Below are positions 49,028-59,344 of a DNA stretch of 64,000 nucleotides, piece after piece. This DNA is from Croceivirga sp. Lineage in GTDB: Bacteria > Bacteroidota > Bacteroidia > Flavobacteriales > Flavobacteriaceae. A program made the position numbers and the translations under genes. The notes below the pieces were generated by a model. It was not told where the DNA came from and did not search any database. It saw only the letters and a list, made by a program, of their open reading frames with translations. The stretch is taken from NCBI GenBank assembly GCA_028281025.1, contig JANQKR010000014.1, positions 55,911-119,910 of the forward strand, in the 5' to 3' direction. Each line of letters opens with the position of its first letter. The first letter of the stretch is position 1.

Positions 49028-49669
49028 ATGATGGATGAATTGGAACTCTTAAAAAAAGACTGGCAAAAACAAGGAGAACAGCTTCCTAAGTTGAGCTACG
49101 AAGAAATCTATAAAATGATCTGGAAAAAATCCAGTTCCTTGGTCAAATGGATATTCTACATCAGTATTGCGGAATTTGTCTTTTGGATTTCACTTTTCTT
49201 TTTGCCCATACAGGGCGAAAAATTGGACTCCGATGGCGCCAGGCTCTTTCAAAACCTGGAATTAAGTCTTGAAATCCTAAGATATATAGCATTGGTGTAC
49301 TTCATTGTAAAGTTCTATAAAAACTTTAAAAGGATACATGTTACGGCCTCTGCACGGGAACTCATGAAAAGTATCATTTCTACCCGAAAAACGGTAATGC
49401 AATATGTTTGGTTCAACCTTGGGGTTTTCGCCCTTATGATGGTTGTGGTCTTTATTGAGTTTGCAAAATATGATACCACCCTCAATATGACCGAGAAGAT
49501 CGCGGAAGCGGACAACAGTCTTCTCATTTGGTTTTTGGTAGGCTTGAGCTTGCTATTGTTTATTGCATTTTGTGGCTTTCTTCTTTGGTTGTTTTATCGA
49601 TTGTTGTACGGAATTCTTCTAAAACGATTGAACAACAATTATCGGGAGTTAAAGAAACTGGAAGTTTAG
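49028..49669 (+). CDS. Multi-TM protein, putative ECF partner
   Basis: About 4 TM segments, encoded 5 nt after ECF gene. Confidence 0.7.
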   Translation: MMDELELLKKDWQKQGEQLPKLSYEEIYKMIWKKSSSLVKWIFYISIAEFVFWISLFFLPIQGEKLDSDGARLFQNLELSLEILRYIALVYFIVKFYKNFKRIHVTASARELMKSIISTRKTVMQYVWFNLGVFALMMVVVFIEFAKYDTTLNMTEKIAEADNSLLIWFLVGLSLLLFIAFCGFLLWLFYRLLYGILLKRLNNNYRELKKLEV

Positions 49670-50478
49670 TTTCCCTTATAGCTGTAGCGCCTTTTTTGGT
49701 GGTCCGCTTCATAGGCCGCAAGTTCCTCTTGCGGTATTACATGAAGGAATGAAGGGTGTTGTTCAATGGCATATTCCAACTTTTCAATGATCTGATCAAT
49801 GGACTCATTGTCATAATCGATTTCCAGGGGTTGCTTTATAAGCATGGATTGTAGAATTCCCTTCTTTTTAATGTATAATCCTTTTTTATCAAAAGACCTT
49901 CTAAAACCATCGATTACAACAGGAACCACAATAGGTTTGTATTTTTTAATGATATGGGCAGTACCTTTTCGTAAAGGTTTCCATGGTCTGGTGGTTCCCT
50001 GGGGAAAGGTAATCACCCAACCATCATCCAGTGCAGTTCCAATATTTGAAATATCACTGAACTTTACAGGTCTGTTTACTTCCTTTCCATCTGCCCTCCA
50101 TGTACGTTCAATGCTTATGGAACCGGCATAGGCCAATATCTTGGCCAACATGCTCTTCTTCATGGTCTCCTTTGCCGCCACATAATAGATATTCAATTTG
50201 GGATTCCAGAGATAGAGAATGTTTTTAATGTTATCCTCCCTACCGCTCAAAGCGGCATTAAAAACATGGAACATGGCCACTACATCGGCAAAATAAGTCT
50301 GATGGTTACTAACAAAAAGTACGTTCTTTTCAGGAAGGCTCCTAATGATATCCGAGCCTTCAATTTCCAGCTTGTTGAACCCTTTGTACCTGGAATGGGT
50401 TATTAGGCCCATAATACGTATTAACCACTTTTTTAAAAAAAGGTTGTGTCCGAAAGGGGTTTTCTTAAAAAGATCCAT
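49666..50478 (-). CDS. 1-acyl-sn-glycerol-3-phosphate acyltransferase family
   Basis: FVSNHQTYFADVVAMFH; TFPQGTTRPWKPLRKGT. Confidence 0.87.
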   Translation of the reverse strand: MDLFKKTPFGHNLFLKKWLIRIMGLITHSRYKGFNKLEIEGSDIIRSLPEKNVLFVSNHQTYFADVVAMFHVFNAALSGREDNIKNILYLWNPKLNIYYVAAKETMKKSMLAKILAYAGSISIERTWRADGKEVNRPVKFSDISNIGTALDDGWVITFPQGTTRPWKPLRKGTAHIIKKYKPIVVPVVIDGFRRSFDKKGLYIKKKGILQSMLIKQPLEIDYDNESIDQIIEKLEYAIEQHPSFLHVIPQEELAAYEADHQKRRYSYKGN

Positions 50479-50516
50479 ACTGCTCCTATGCCAAGGGCTA
50501 ATTTACAAAATAGGCA

Positions 50517-51158
50517 CTAAACCACTTTTTGCACTAAATCCTTTATTTCGCTTAACATCATGGCCGTGGCGCCCCAAACAGTGTAACCGTTTAGTTTAAA
50601 GGCCGGTACCAAAATTTTGTGGGCGTAGGAAGTTGTTAAATACTGCTGCATTAGGTTGTCGTTATCCAAAAAATCCACCAATTTCACCTCAACCAATGCC
50701 TCTACTTCCATAGGATCCAATTTAAAAGGTTTTACTTTGGAATACAGTCCCAGGAATGGTTTGACCAAAAAATTACTTGGCGGAATATACACTTCGGTCA
50801 AAGGTTTCACCATTTCTATATCTTCCGGGAGAATTCCCACCTCTTCAAAGGTCTCTCGTTTGGCCGTTACCAATAGGTCGGAATCGGTATCCTCAACCTT
50901 ACCTCCCGGAAATCCAATTTGATTGGAATGTACTCCTGGATAGGTATTCCGTAACATAAGCAGTAGGTGTGTCTCATTATTCTCCTTGGGATAAAACAGG
51001 GCCATAACCGCTGCACGTTTTGCTTTTTTTACATCAATCGTGCTTTCTTCCCTAAATTGTTTTCTTACGGCTGGTTCCATCTTAAAATGGGAAGCTGCCC
51101 CGGGCAAGGGTAGATTTTTTATTTTTACAATCGTTTTACTAAAACGGGAAAATTCCAT
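50517..51158 (-). CDS. NUDIX hydrolase, CoA pyrophosphatase-like
   Basis: GVHSNQIGFPGGKVEDTDSDLLVTAKRETFEEVGI; ORF 51371 trimmed to MEFSRFSK. Confidence 0.9.
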   Translation of the reverse strand: MEFSRFSKTIVKIKNLPLPGAASHFKMEPAVRKQFREESTIDVKKAKRAAVMALFYPKENNETHLLLMLRNTYPGVHSNQIGFPGGKVEDTDSDLLVTAKRETFEEVGILPEDIEMVKPLTEVYIPPSNFLVKPFLGLYSKVKPFKLDPMEVEALVEVKLVDFLDNDNLMQQYLTTSYAHKILVPAFKLNGYTVWGATAMMLSEIKDLVQKVV

Positions 51159-51894
51159 GGAGAAGAAAATAATACTGTTGGCAAGTTTACTATTATTTTT
51201 TTTAGGAGGATGTGGAGAGAAAGAAAAAAAGGAGTCGGGTAAACCAAATGGGGAAACCCTTAAAGAGGTCAATGATGAAACTGGCAATGAAAAGGTAGTT
51301 GAAGCGGAAAAACCCCAGCCAGTGACCGAAGAGGAAAATGAACCTTTTTTACTCACCGAAGAAAATGCCATTGACTTTTTTTTCGATTATGCCAAAGACT
51401 TAAAAGAGGATAAAGTAAGACTAACGACCAGTTTGGGAACGTTTACCATACAACTATACAACAACGTTCCTTACCACAAGGCCAATTTTATCTATCTGGC
51501 CAAAAAGGGTTATTTTGACAATACCCAGTTTCATAGGGTGGTTCCTGATTTCATTATTCAGGGCGGAAACTCGGACGACCGTGAAACGAGCAAAAAGAGA
51601 AAGGCCATAGGCCGTTATCTTTTACCTCCGGATACCCGAAAGGGCCATAAACACCACCGAGGGACCATTTCCATGCCCAGTAGCGAACGTGACAATCCAC
51701 ATAAACTGGCCTCTCCGTATGAGTTTTTTATTGTAGTGACCAAACCGGGTTCCTATCATTTGGATGGCAGTTATACCCCGTTTGGAAGGGTCATTGAAGG
51801 AATGGACATTGTGGATAGCATAAATCAGGTTCCCATTGACCAAGGGGAATGGCCCATGCAAAATGTTTACATCCTTAAAGCAGAGGTTCTTTAA
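51157..51894 (+). CDS. Peptidyl-prolyl cis-trans isomerase (cyclophilin), lipoprotein
   Basis: LLLFFLGGCGEKE lipobox; YHKANFIYLAKKGYFDNTQFHRVVPDFIIQGG; ORF 51040 trimmed. Confidence 0.93.
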   Translation: MEKKIILLASLLLFFLGGCGEKEKKESGKPNGETLKEVNDETGNEKVVEAEKPQPVTEEENEPFLLTEENAIDFFFDYAKDLKEDKVRLTTSLGTFTIQLYNNVPYHKANFIYLAKKGYFDNTQFHRVVPDFIIQGGNSDDRETSKKRKAIGRYLLPPDTRKGHKHHRGTISMPSSERDNPHKLASPYEFFIVVTKPGSYHLDGSYTPFGRVIEGMDIVDSINQVPIDQGEWPMQNVYILKAEVL

Positions 51895-52505
51895 CCCCTT
51901 TCCTTCCGATAAATATTGGGCAATGCTATCCCAAATTTTACGGCCAGTAAGCGCAATATAATTACAACAAGGATTGCCAAGGTATAGCTATACTTCTCGG
52001 GAACCTTAAGAAGGTTGAACAAAAAATAACTTGCCCCTCCCAAAATACAGGCCGTAGCATAGATTTCCTTTCGGAAGATCACGGGAATCTCATTACATAA
52101 AATATCTCGGATCACACCACCAAAACTTGCGGTCATGGTGCCCAGTGCAATACACATTACAGGTAGCAATCCCGCTTCCAGGCCTTTTTCGAGACCAATT
52201 AGGGTAAACAAACCTATACCTAGGGTATCGAACAGGAACAGGGACTTTCGCAAATATTTCAATCGACTTGCAAACAGCACGGCAAAAACAACGGTAATCC
52301 CAATGGTAATCATATAAATGGCGTCGCGCATCCAGACCACCGGGGTATTTCCAATCATCAAATCCCGAAGTGTTCCTCCACCAATGGCCGTTACAAAAGC
52401 GATGATAAAGACCCCGAACAGATCCAGTTTTTTCTCCATGGCAACCAACACACCCGAAACGGCAAAGGCAATGGTACCCAATATATCCAACGTTTGGTAA
52501 AACAC
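51891..52505 (-). CDS. Trimeric intracellular cation channel (TRIC/UPF0126) family
   Basis: LDILGTIAFAVSGVLVAMEKKLDLFGVFIIAFVTAIGGGTLRDLMIGNTPVVWMRD. Confidence 0.93.
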   Translation of the reverse strand: MFYQTLDILGTIAFAVSGVLVAMEKKLDLFGVFIIAFVTAIGGGTLRDLMIGNTPVVWMRDAIYMITIGITVVFAVLFASRLKYLRKSLFLFDTLGIGLFTLIGLEKGLEAGLLPVMCIALGTMTASFGGVIRDILCNEIPVIFRKEIYATACILGGASYFLFNLLKVPEKYSYTLAILVVIILRLLAVKFGIALPNIYRKERG

Positions 52506-52508
52506 AAT

Positions 52509-53225
52509 TTAAAGCTTTTGGGTATAGTAGTTGTAATCCTTGATGACCACATCCACAAATTCGATGGGTTTTATAGTGGTAGTAACATCCATCACCTCCT
52601 TTAATCGCTTATCCAGGGAAACAATAACATTATGGTCGCCATTTTTCTTCGCCTTTTCATAGAGCTCCTTTACGGTCTGTATCTCGCTATCGCTAAAAAC
52701 AGTGACTTGGGGAAATTGGGGCCTGTAATCATTTGGGATTTCCTTCAATAGGGTATCCTTTAGTTGGATCCGCTGTCGTTCACTAATTACCGTGGTCCCC
52801 GCTGCAATATCACCAATCCGCTGACCATTGCCCCGTATCAAAATAGTAACAACGGCCGCTGCCCCAGAAGTTAGGCTTACATCAATGATCCTTAAAATCC
52901 ATCGGACAAAATAGTTCCCAAAATTGGGTTTGGAGCCGTCCAGTTTTACAACCCTAAGGTTCATTAACCCTTTTCCAATGGTCTTGCCATCGGTCAAGGT
53001 CTCAAATAAGAGATAGTACAAAAACGAGGGAAGTGTGACGACTAGATAGAGTGCCCAAAGGGCATCAAAATCCACATTTAAATACACTAAAAATAAAACC
53101 GCCAATACCGTATAGACCACAATCACAAAACTATCAATAATATAGGCCAACATACGTTCCCCTAGATTGGAACTGTTTTGGTCTATAGTTACGTTTTGGG
53201 CAGTCTCTATTTGAAATTGGTTCAT
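52509..53225 (-). CDS. RDD family protein
   Basis: NLGERMLAYIIDSFVIVV...TLTDGKTIGKGLMNLRVV. Confidence 0.9.
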   Translation of the reverse strand: MNQFQIETAQNVTIDQNSSNLGERMLAYIIDSFVIVVYTVLAVLFLVYLNVDFDALWALYLVVTLPSFLYYLLFETLTDGKTIGKGLMNLRVVKLDGSKPNFGNYFVRWILRIIDVSLTSGAAAVVTILIRGNGQRIGDIAAGTTVISERQRIQLKDTLLKEIPNDYRPQFPQVTVFSDSEIQTVKELYEKAKKNGDHNVIVSLDKRLKEVMDVTTTIKPIEFVDVVIKDYNYYTQKL

Positions 53226-53261
53226 TTTTTTGGTTTCTTTACAAACAAAGGCGCAAATTTA

Positions 53262-54239
53262 ATGCGAGAGGCGGCATTCGTAAAGCAAAATAAAAATAAA
53301 TGGGTTGCGTTCGAAGAGGCCCTAAACAGCAAAAGGGAATTGTCACCAGACCAACTTTCCGACCTCTATATTGAATTAACCGATCATCTAAGCTACGCCA
53401 AAACCTTTTACCCCGGTAGCAATACCCAACTTTATCTCAATTCAATTGCTTCACGAGCCCACCAAAAAATCTATAAGACAAAACGCGAATCCAAGAACCG
53501 TATTGTTACTTTTTGGAAAATAGAGTTCCCCAAAATGTTTTATGCACACCAACGGGAGTTGCTGATTTCCTTTTTGGTATTTACATTTTTCTGTTTTGTA
53601 GGCGCTTTTTCTGCGGCCAATGATGGGGATTTTGTACGTTCCATACTCGGAGATGGTTATGTGAACATGACTTTGGACAATATTGAAAAAGGGGACCCTA
53701 TGGCGGTATACAAACAAATGGGGGAATTCAATATGTTTTTGGGAATAACCATTAATAACATCAAAGTGGCATTATTTGCCTTTGCGTTGGGTATCTTTCT
53801 TGGAGTGGGTACCATTTGGGTCTTGCTCAGAAATGGTTTGATGCTGGGCAGTTTTCAATACTTCTTTCATGACAAAGGATTGCTCTGGGAATCTGCCAGA
53901 ACCATTTGGATCCATGGGACCATTGAAATATCCGTCATTATCCTAGCCGGCTGTGCGGGTTTGGTCATGGCAAATGGAATGCTGTTCCCCGGGACCTATA
54001 CCCGGTTGGAATCCTTTAAACGTGGCGTAAAGAATGGACTGAAAATAGTTGTGAGTACAATTCCGTTTTTCATCATTGCGGGATTTTTGGAAGGTTTTGT
54101 TACCCGACATACGGAAATGCCGGATTGGCTTGCGATAACCATAATTTTGGGGTCTTTGGGCTTAATAGTGTTTTATTATGTTATTTATCCCTATCAACTA
54201 AATAAAAAAAACAACCATGGACAGCACTCCTTACATTGA
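53262..54239 (+). CDS. Stage II sporulation protein M (SpoIIM)-like membrane protein
   Basis: MREAAFVKQNKNKWVAFEEAL...FNMFLGITINNIKVALFAFALGIFLGVGTIWVLLRNGLMLG; ORF 53178 trimmed. Confidence 0.9.
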   Translation: MREAAFVKQNKNKWVAFEEALNSKRELSPDQLSDLYIELTDHLSYAKTFYPGSNTQLYLNSIASRAHQKIYKTKRESKNRIVTFWKIEFPKMFYAHQRELLISFLVFTFFCFVGAFSAANDGDFVRSILGDGYVNMTLDNIEKGDPMAVYKQMGEFNMFLGITINNIKVALFAFALGIFLGVGTIWVLLRNGLMLGSFQYFFHDKGLLWESARTIWIHGTIEISVIILAGCAGLVMANGMLFPGTYTRLESFKRGVKNGLKIVVSTIPFFIIAGFLEGFVTRHTEMPDWLAITIILGSLGLIVFYYVIYPYQLNKKNNHGQHSLH

Positions 54240-55095
54240 GTTTAAAAAACAACGGGAGCTTGGGGAAATCCTTACCGATTCCTTCAATTTTATAAAGTTT
54301 GAGTTTAAATCATTTTTTGGAACCCTTTTAAAAATTGTGGGACCTTACCTGTTTGCAACCATGGTTTTTTTAGGATTCTATTTTTATTCCTTTAATGGGC
54401 TTTTCAATTTTGATATACAATCCCAAGGACCAGAGATCAATCCCATACTTCTGATTACTGCATTGTTGGGACTAATGGTTTCTGCCATTGCCACCTATGG
54501 ACTTACACAGGCAACGGTACTGTTTTATATTAAATCCTATACCGATAACAAAGGGAAAATTGATTATGACCAAATAAAAAAAGAAGCTTACCAAAACTTC
54601 TGGAGTTTTATTGGACTTTCATTCCTTGTGGGATTGGCCATTACGGTCGGTTTGTTCCTTTGTATTATTCCCGGTATTTATCTCTACCCCCCTCTAATGT
54701 TGTCCTTTAGCATCCTGGTCTTTATGGGCAAAGGGGTGGGTGATTCCTTCCAATACGGATTTACCCTGATCAAGGATAACTGGTGGATAACCTTTGCAAC
54801 CCTTTTGGTCCTGGGAATTCTTATAGGCATAATAGGTTATATATTTCAAATTCCGGCAGTAATCTACCTATGGATCAAAATGGGGGTCTTTTCCGGTGAA
54901 ATGGATGCCGAGAGCATGGGAGGCGTTATCGACCCTATATATATTCTACTGAACATACTGGCCTATGCGGTCCAATTTATTCTACAGACCGTGTCCTTAG
55001 TGGCGGCGGCACTCATCTTTTTTGACCTCAATGAGAAGAAAAACTTTACGGGAACTTTTGAACGCATTCAAAATTTGGGAAAAAAAGAAGAATAG
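54217..55095 (+). CDS. Multi-TM membrane protein
   Basis: ELGEILTDSFNFIKFEFKSFFGTLLKIVGPYLFATMVFLGFY; several TM segments. Confidence 0.8.
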   Translation: MDSTPYIEFKKQRELGEILTDSFNFIKFEFKSFFGTLLKIVGPYLFATMVFLGFYFYSFNGLFNFDIQSQGPEINPILLITALLGLMVSAIATYGLTQATVLFYIKSYTDNKGKIDYDQIKKEAYQNFWSFIGLSFLVGLAITVGLFLCIIPGIYLYPPLMLSFSILVFMGKGVGDSFQYGFTLIKDNWWITFATLLVLGILIGIIGYIFQIPAVIYLWIKMGVFSGEMDAESMGGVIDPIYILLNILAYAVQFILQTVSLVAAALIFFDLNEKKNFTGTFERIQNLGKKEE

Positions 55096-55098
55096 TCC

Positions 55099-55836
55099 AT
55101 GTTTAAAAATCTTCTTGTTGCCGTCCTACTTTCACTTCCGGTTTTAAGCCTGGGCCAAAAAGATACCACCCAAGTTAGGTATGATAATCAAAATTTGACG
55201 ATCATAGAGATTTCGAAAGCAGATTTGGAGCCGTTCAAAAAGGATGAAAAGTACAATTATGAAATGGAAAAAAAGGATAATTCCTGGTGGGAAGCCATTA
55301 AAAACTGGTTTTATAACATTTTAAGGCGGTTTTTTGAATGGTTGTTTGGTGTAGAATCCGCCCCAAACTATATTACCGCATTTCTTAAATACCTCCCCTA
55401 TCTACTTCTTGGATTTTTGTTGTTTCTCATTATCCGATTTTTCATAAAGGCCAATACCAAAAACATCCTGTTTTCCAAAGCCAATGAAAATACGGTTATC
55501 CTTTCGGAGGAAGAACAAATCATAAAAACCGCAAATATTCAGGCCATGATACAAAAAGCACTTGAAGAACACAACTATCGTTTGGCCATTAGATACTACT
55601 ATCTGTTCCTACTAAAAATGTTGACGGAACGGGAATTGATCCATTGGGAATTACAAAAGACCAACAATGATTACATGGGGGAACTTTCCAATTCTAAATT
55701 GGCACCGCTTTTCAAAAGGGTCACTTTACTCTACGATCATATTTGGTATGGGGAATTTCAAATAGACGCACAGGGGTATCATAGGGCCAAGGACCGTTTT
55801 GACCAACTAAAACAATCCATAACCGCCAATGCTTAA
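55099..55836 (+). CDS. DUF4129 domain-containing protein
   Basis: C-terminal NYRLAIRYYYLFLLKMLTERELIHWELQKTNNDYM. Confidence 0.85.
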   Translation: MFKNLLVAVLLSLPVLSLGQKDTTQVRYDNQNLTIIEISKADLEPFKKDEKYNYEMEKKDNSWWEAIKNWFYNILRRFFEWLFGVESAPNYITAFLKYLPYLLLGFLLFLIIRFFIKANTKNILFSKANENTVILSEEEQIIKTANIQAMIQKALEEHNYRLAIRYYYLFLLKMLTERELIHWELQKTNNDYMGELSNSKLAPLFKRVTLLYDHIWYGEFQIDAQGYHRAKDRFDQLKQSITANA

Positions 55837-57043
55837 AAAGGGAAGGTCATATATTGGTATTGGTGTCCTGGCACTTGTCCTGCTTCTGGTGTTTGAATAT
55901 AACAAACCCAAACAGATCAATTGGTTTCCTTCCTATGTAAGTACCCATACCATCCCCTATGGGACCAAGGTGTACAATGATCTTTTACCCTTGGTCTTTC
56001 CACAGGCGCAACAGGTCTATAGAACACCTTTTGAATTTCTTTCCCGAGCCGATACCTTGACCGGCACGTATATTTTCATAAATGAACGTATTGAATTTGG
56101 CAAAACCGATCTATCGGAATTATTGTCCTGGACCAGGGAAGGCAACCATCTCTTTATGGCATCGGAATCCTTTGAAAAGGAATTGCTCGACACCTTAAAC
56201 TTGCATACGTCAAGTATCTATGATATGAATGCGGTTACCCCGGTGTTTAAACACCATCTTGTAAATAAGAGGGCAAGGGCAAACGATATCCCCTTTGATA
56301 GGGATTATTACACTTCCATTTTCAGTGAGCTGGATACGATAAATAGTGTGGTCCTGGCCGAAGTGCTGGTAAAAAATGACAGCACCAAAACCGAAAACAA
56401 AGGGATAAGCGTGGTACAGCAAGCATTTGGCAAAGGAAAGATAACATTATCCACTTTTCCAGAGGCGTTCACCAATTATTTTATGCTCAAAGATGAAAAC
56501 CGCAGCTATACTACCGGTTTAATGGCCTACATAGATTCTTCCAAGCCGGTTTATGTGGACAATCACCATAAGGCAGGAAAGACTTTTTATACATCTCCCA
56601 TGTACCTCTTTTTGAACACCAAAGAGCTAAGGTGGGCCTATTATTTAGTCCTAATTGGTGCGTTGCTGTACATTGTGTTTGAAGGAAAGCGAAAACAAAG
56701 GGCCATTAAAGTAGTGAAACCCCTGAAAAACCAGACCTTGGCCTTTACCAGGACCATTGCAAATATGTATTTTGAAAACAATAGGCAGAATGAAATCGCC
56801 AACCACAAAATTCAGTACTTCCTGGATTATGTCCGGACCCGTTTTCACCTGGTCACGGAAAAAATAGATTTCCAATTCCATCATAGCCTGGCCCTGCGAA
56901 GCAATCATTCCAAAGAAGAGGTAAAAGCTCTGTTCAGTCAATTCCAAGATATCCAAAGGACAAGTAAGGTAACCAATCAACAATTAGAAAAGTTAGAACG
57001 TAACATACAAGATTTTAAAGCCAAAGCAGATGGAAAACAATGA
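55829..57043 (+). CDS. DUF4350 domain-containing protein
   Basis: Position between DUF4129 and MoxR; N-terminal TM, SYVSTHTIPYGTKVYNDLLPLVFP, FEGKRKQRAIKVVKPLKNQTLAFTRTIANMYFENN. Confidence 0.82.
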   Translation: MLKKGRSYIGIGVLALVLLLVFEYNKPKQINWFPSYVSTHTIPYGTKVYNDLLPLVFPQAQQVYRTPFEFLSRADTLTGTYIFINERIEFGKTDLSELLSWTREGNHLFMASESFEKELLDTLNLHTSSIYDMNAVTPVFKHHLVNKRARANDIPFDRDYYTSIFSELDTINSVVLAEVLVKNDSTKTENKGISVVQQAFGKGKITLSTFPEAFTNYFMLKDENRSYTTGLMAYIDSSKPVYVDNHHKAGKTFYTSPMYLFLNTKELRWAYYLVLIGALLYIVFEGKRKQRAIKVVKPLKNQTLAFTRTIANMYFENNRQNEIANHKIQYFLDYVRTRFHLVTEKIDFQFHHSLALRSNHSKEEVKALFSQFQDIQRTSKVTNQQLEKLERNIQDFKAKADGKQ

Positions 57044-58013
57044 TTTGAATTTTGATAGCCGTATTCCACTTACGGAACTCAACGAATCGGTGAATCTAAT
57101 AAAAGGGGAACTGGGAAAAGTAATTATTGGGCAACAGAATTTTATGGAATTGCTCATTGTTTCCCTGTTGGTAGATGGCCACGTTTTGATAGAGGGTGTT
57201 CCCGGTATCGCCAAGACCATTACTGCAAAGCTTTTTGCCAAAACCCTGAAGACCGGTTTCAATCGTATTCAGTTCACTCCGGATTTAATGCCAAGTGATA
57301 TTCTGGGTACTTCGGTGTTCAATGTAAAGGAATCGGATTTTGAGTTCAAAAAAGGACCTATATTTTCCAATATCATTTTGATTGATGAGATCAACCGGGC
57401 TCCTGCCAAAACACAGGCCGCACTTTTTGAAACGATGGAGGAAAGGCAAGCTACCGTTGATGGGACCACCTACAAAATGGCCAATCCGTTCATGGTCCTG
57501 GCAACACAAAATCCCATTGAACAGGAAGGCACCTATTCCTTACCTGAAGCGCAACTGGACCGTTTTCTTTTTAAGATAAAAGTAGATTATCCCTCTGTGG
57601 AGGAAGAAGTGGAAATAATTCAAACCCATCATGAGCGAAAATCGATAGCACCAACTGAATTGGTAAAACCCATACTCTTACCTAAAAAATTGGAGGACTA
57701 TAAAAACAATGTACACCATGTCCTGGTAGAGGAAAAAATAATACGATACATAGCGGAAATCATCTCAAGAACACGCAATCATCCCCATTTGTACCTTGGG
57801 GCATCACCAAGGGCGTCCATTGCGGCAATGCATGTTGCCAAGGCATTTGCGGCCATTAATGGGCGGGATTTTGTAATACCCGAAGATGTTAAAAAGGCCT
57901 TGCCACCAATTCTAAACCATAGAATTATTCTGACCCCGGAACGTGAAATGGAAGGGATGACCACGGAGAACGTTATCGGAATGATCGTAGAATCGGTGGA
58001 AATACCCCGCTAA
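57030..58013 (+). CDS. MoxR-family AAA ATPase
   Basis: VLIEGVPGIAKTITAKLFAKTLKTGFNRIQFTPDLMPSDILGTSVFN, IILIDEINRAPAKTQAALFETMEERQ. Confidence 0.95.
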   Translation: MENNDLNFDSRIPLTELNESVNLIKGELGKVIIGQQNFMELLIVSLLVDGHVLIEGVPGIAKTITAKLFAKTLKTGFNRIQFTPDLMPSDILGTSVFNVKESDFEFKKGPIFSNIILIDEINRAPAKTQAALFETMEERQATVDGTTYKMANPFMVLATQNPIEQEGTYSLPEAQLDRFLFKIKVDYPSVEEEVEIIQTHHERKSIAPTELVKPILLPKKLEDYKNNVHHVLVEEKIIRYIAEIISRTRNHPHLYLGASPRASIAAMHVAKAFAAINGRDFVIPEDVKKALPPILNHRIILTPEREMEGMTTENVIGMIVESVEIPR

Positions 58014-59344
58014 TGCAATTCCTTAAATCATTTTACATACACAATCGCCTTTTTTGGTATATCGCTTTACTGGTCGCCGGTTTTGTGCTTTCCTATTGGT
58101 TTCATTTTTTATACCCGATTTGCTGGATAGGCACTTTTGTCCTCCTTGCGCTTTTTTTTGTGGACAGCTACCTCCTGTATCGCACAAAGGATGCTGTAAC
58201 GGCCAGGCGTGAAGTTCCCAAAAAGCTTTCCAATAGCGATTATAATACCATAGAAATCCATTTCTCCGTCAAGTATCCCTTTACGGTCGAAGTGGAACTC
58301 ATAGACGAGCTACCCGAACAATTCCAGAAACGTGATTTCCTACATCGAACTTTTACGAAAAAGGAGGTTAAAAATCAGTATCAATATACCGTCCGTCCCG
58401 TGGAACGTGGTGCATATGTCTTTGGCCATCTAAATGTTTATGCCTCTTCCCCACTAGGTATTGCCAAAAGGAGGTTTACTTTTGAAAAGGACAGGATGGC
58501 CCCGGTGTATCCCAGTATCATCCAGATGCAACAATATGATTTTTTGGCCATTGGCAACCGCCTTACCGAGCTGGGATTGAAAAAAATCCGTAGGATAGGC
58601 CATACCCAGGAATTTGAACAGATAAAGGAATACGTTGTGGGCGATGATTTTAGAACCATCAATTGGAAAGCGTCCGCCAAAAAGAGCCAGTTGATGGTCA
58701 ATCAATACCAAGACGAAAAATCGCAGCCCATTTATTCCATTATCGACTCGGGAAGGGTTATGAAAATGCCATTCAACGGACTTAAATTACTGGATTACGC
58801 CATTAATTCCACTTTGGCATTTTCCAATGTAGCCCTTAAAAGAAATGACAAAACCGGGATGTTGACCTTCTCCAAAAAGGTAGAAAACTTTGTACCCGCT
58901 GCACAGAAAATCACCCATTTAAATTTTATACTGGAAACCTTGTACAATATCGGAACAGACTTTAGCGATTCCGATTTTGGCCATCTATATGCCCATGTCA
59001 AAAGAAAACTCAACCATAGGAGCCTATTGTTGCTCTACACCAATTTTGAGCATATTTCTGCCCTAAAAAGACAATTGCCCAATCTCCTGGCATTGGCAAA
59101 ACAACATGTTTTGGTGGTCATATTTTTTGAGAACACCGAATTGGAAAAACTGGTCACGGTCAATGCAGAGGATATACAAAGCATTTACCATAAGACCATT
59201 GCGGAAAAATTCATTTTGGAAAAGCGATTAATGCAAAAAGAACTCCATAAGTATGGTATTCAAACCATTTTGACAAGGCCTGGGAATTTGACCATCAATA
59301 CCATTAACAAGTACTTGGAAATCAAGGCGAGGGGATTACTGTAA
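58013..59344 (+). CDS. DUF58 domain-containing protein
   Basis: RIGHTQEFEQIKEYVVGDDFRTINWKASAKKSQLMVNQYQDEKSQPIYSIIDSGR. Confidence 0.93.
   Translation: MQFLKSFYIHNRLFWYIALLVAGFVLSYWFHFLYPICWIGTFVLLALFFVDSYLLYRTKDAVTARREVPKKLSNSDYNTIEIHFSVKYPFTVEVELIDELPEQFQKRDFLHRTFTKKEVKNQYQYTVRPVERGAYVFGHLNVYASSPLGIAKRRFTFEKDRMAPVYPSIIQMQQYDFLAIGNRLTELGLKKIRRIGHTQEFEQIKEYVVGDDFRTINWKASAKKSQLMVNQYQDEKSQPIYSIIDSGRVMKMPFNGLKLLDYAINSTLAFSNVALKRNDKTGMLTFSKKVENFVPAAQKITHLNFILETLYNIGTDFSDSDFGHLYAHVKRKLNHRSLLLLYTNFEHISALKRQLPNLLALAKQHVLVVIFFENTELEKLVTVNAEDIQSIYHKTIAEKFILEKRLMQKELHKYGIQTILTRPGNLTINTINKYLEIKARGLL

Noticed and set aside
48529-49669. Novel defence or toxin-antitoxin pair
   Set aside because: The pair reads clearly as ECF sigma plus membrane partner.
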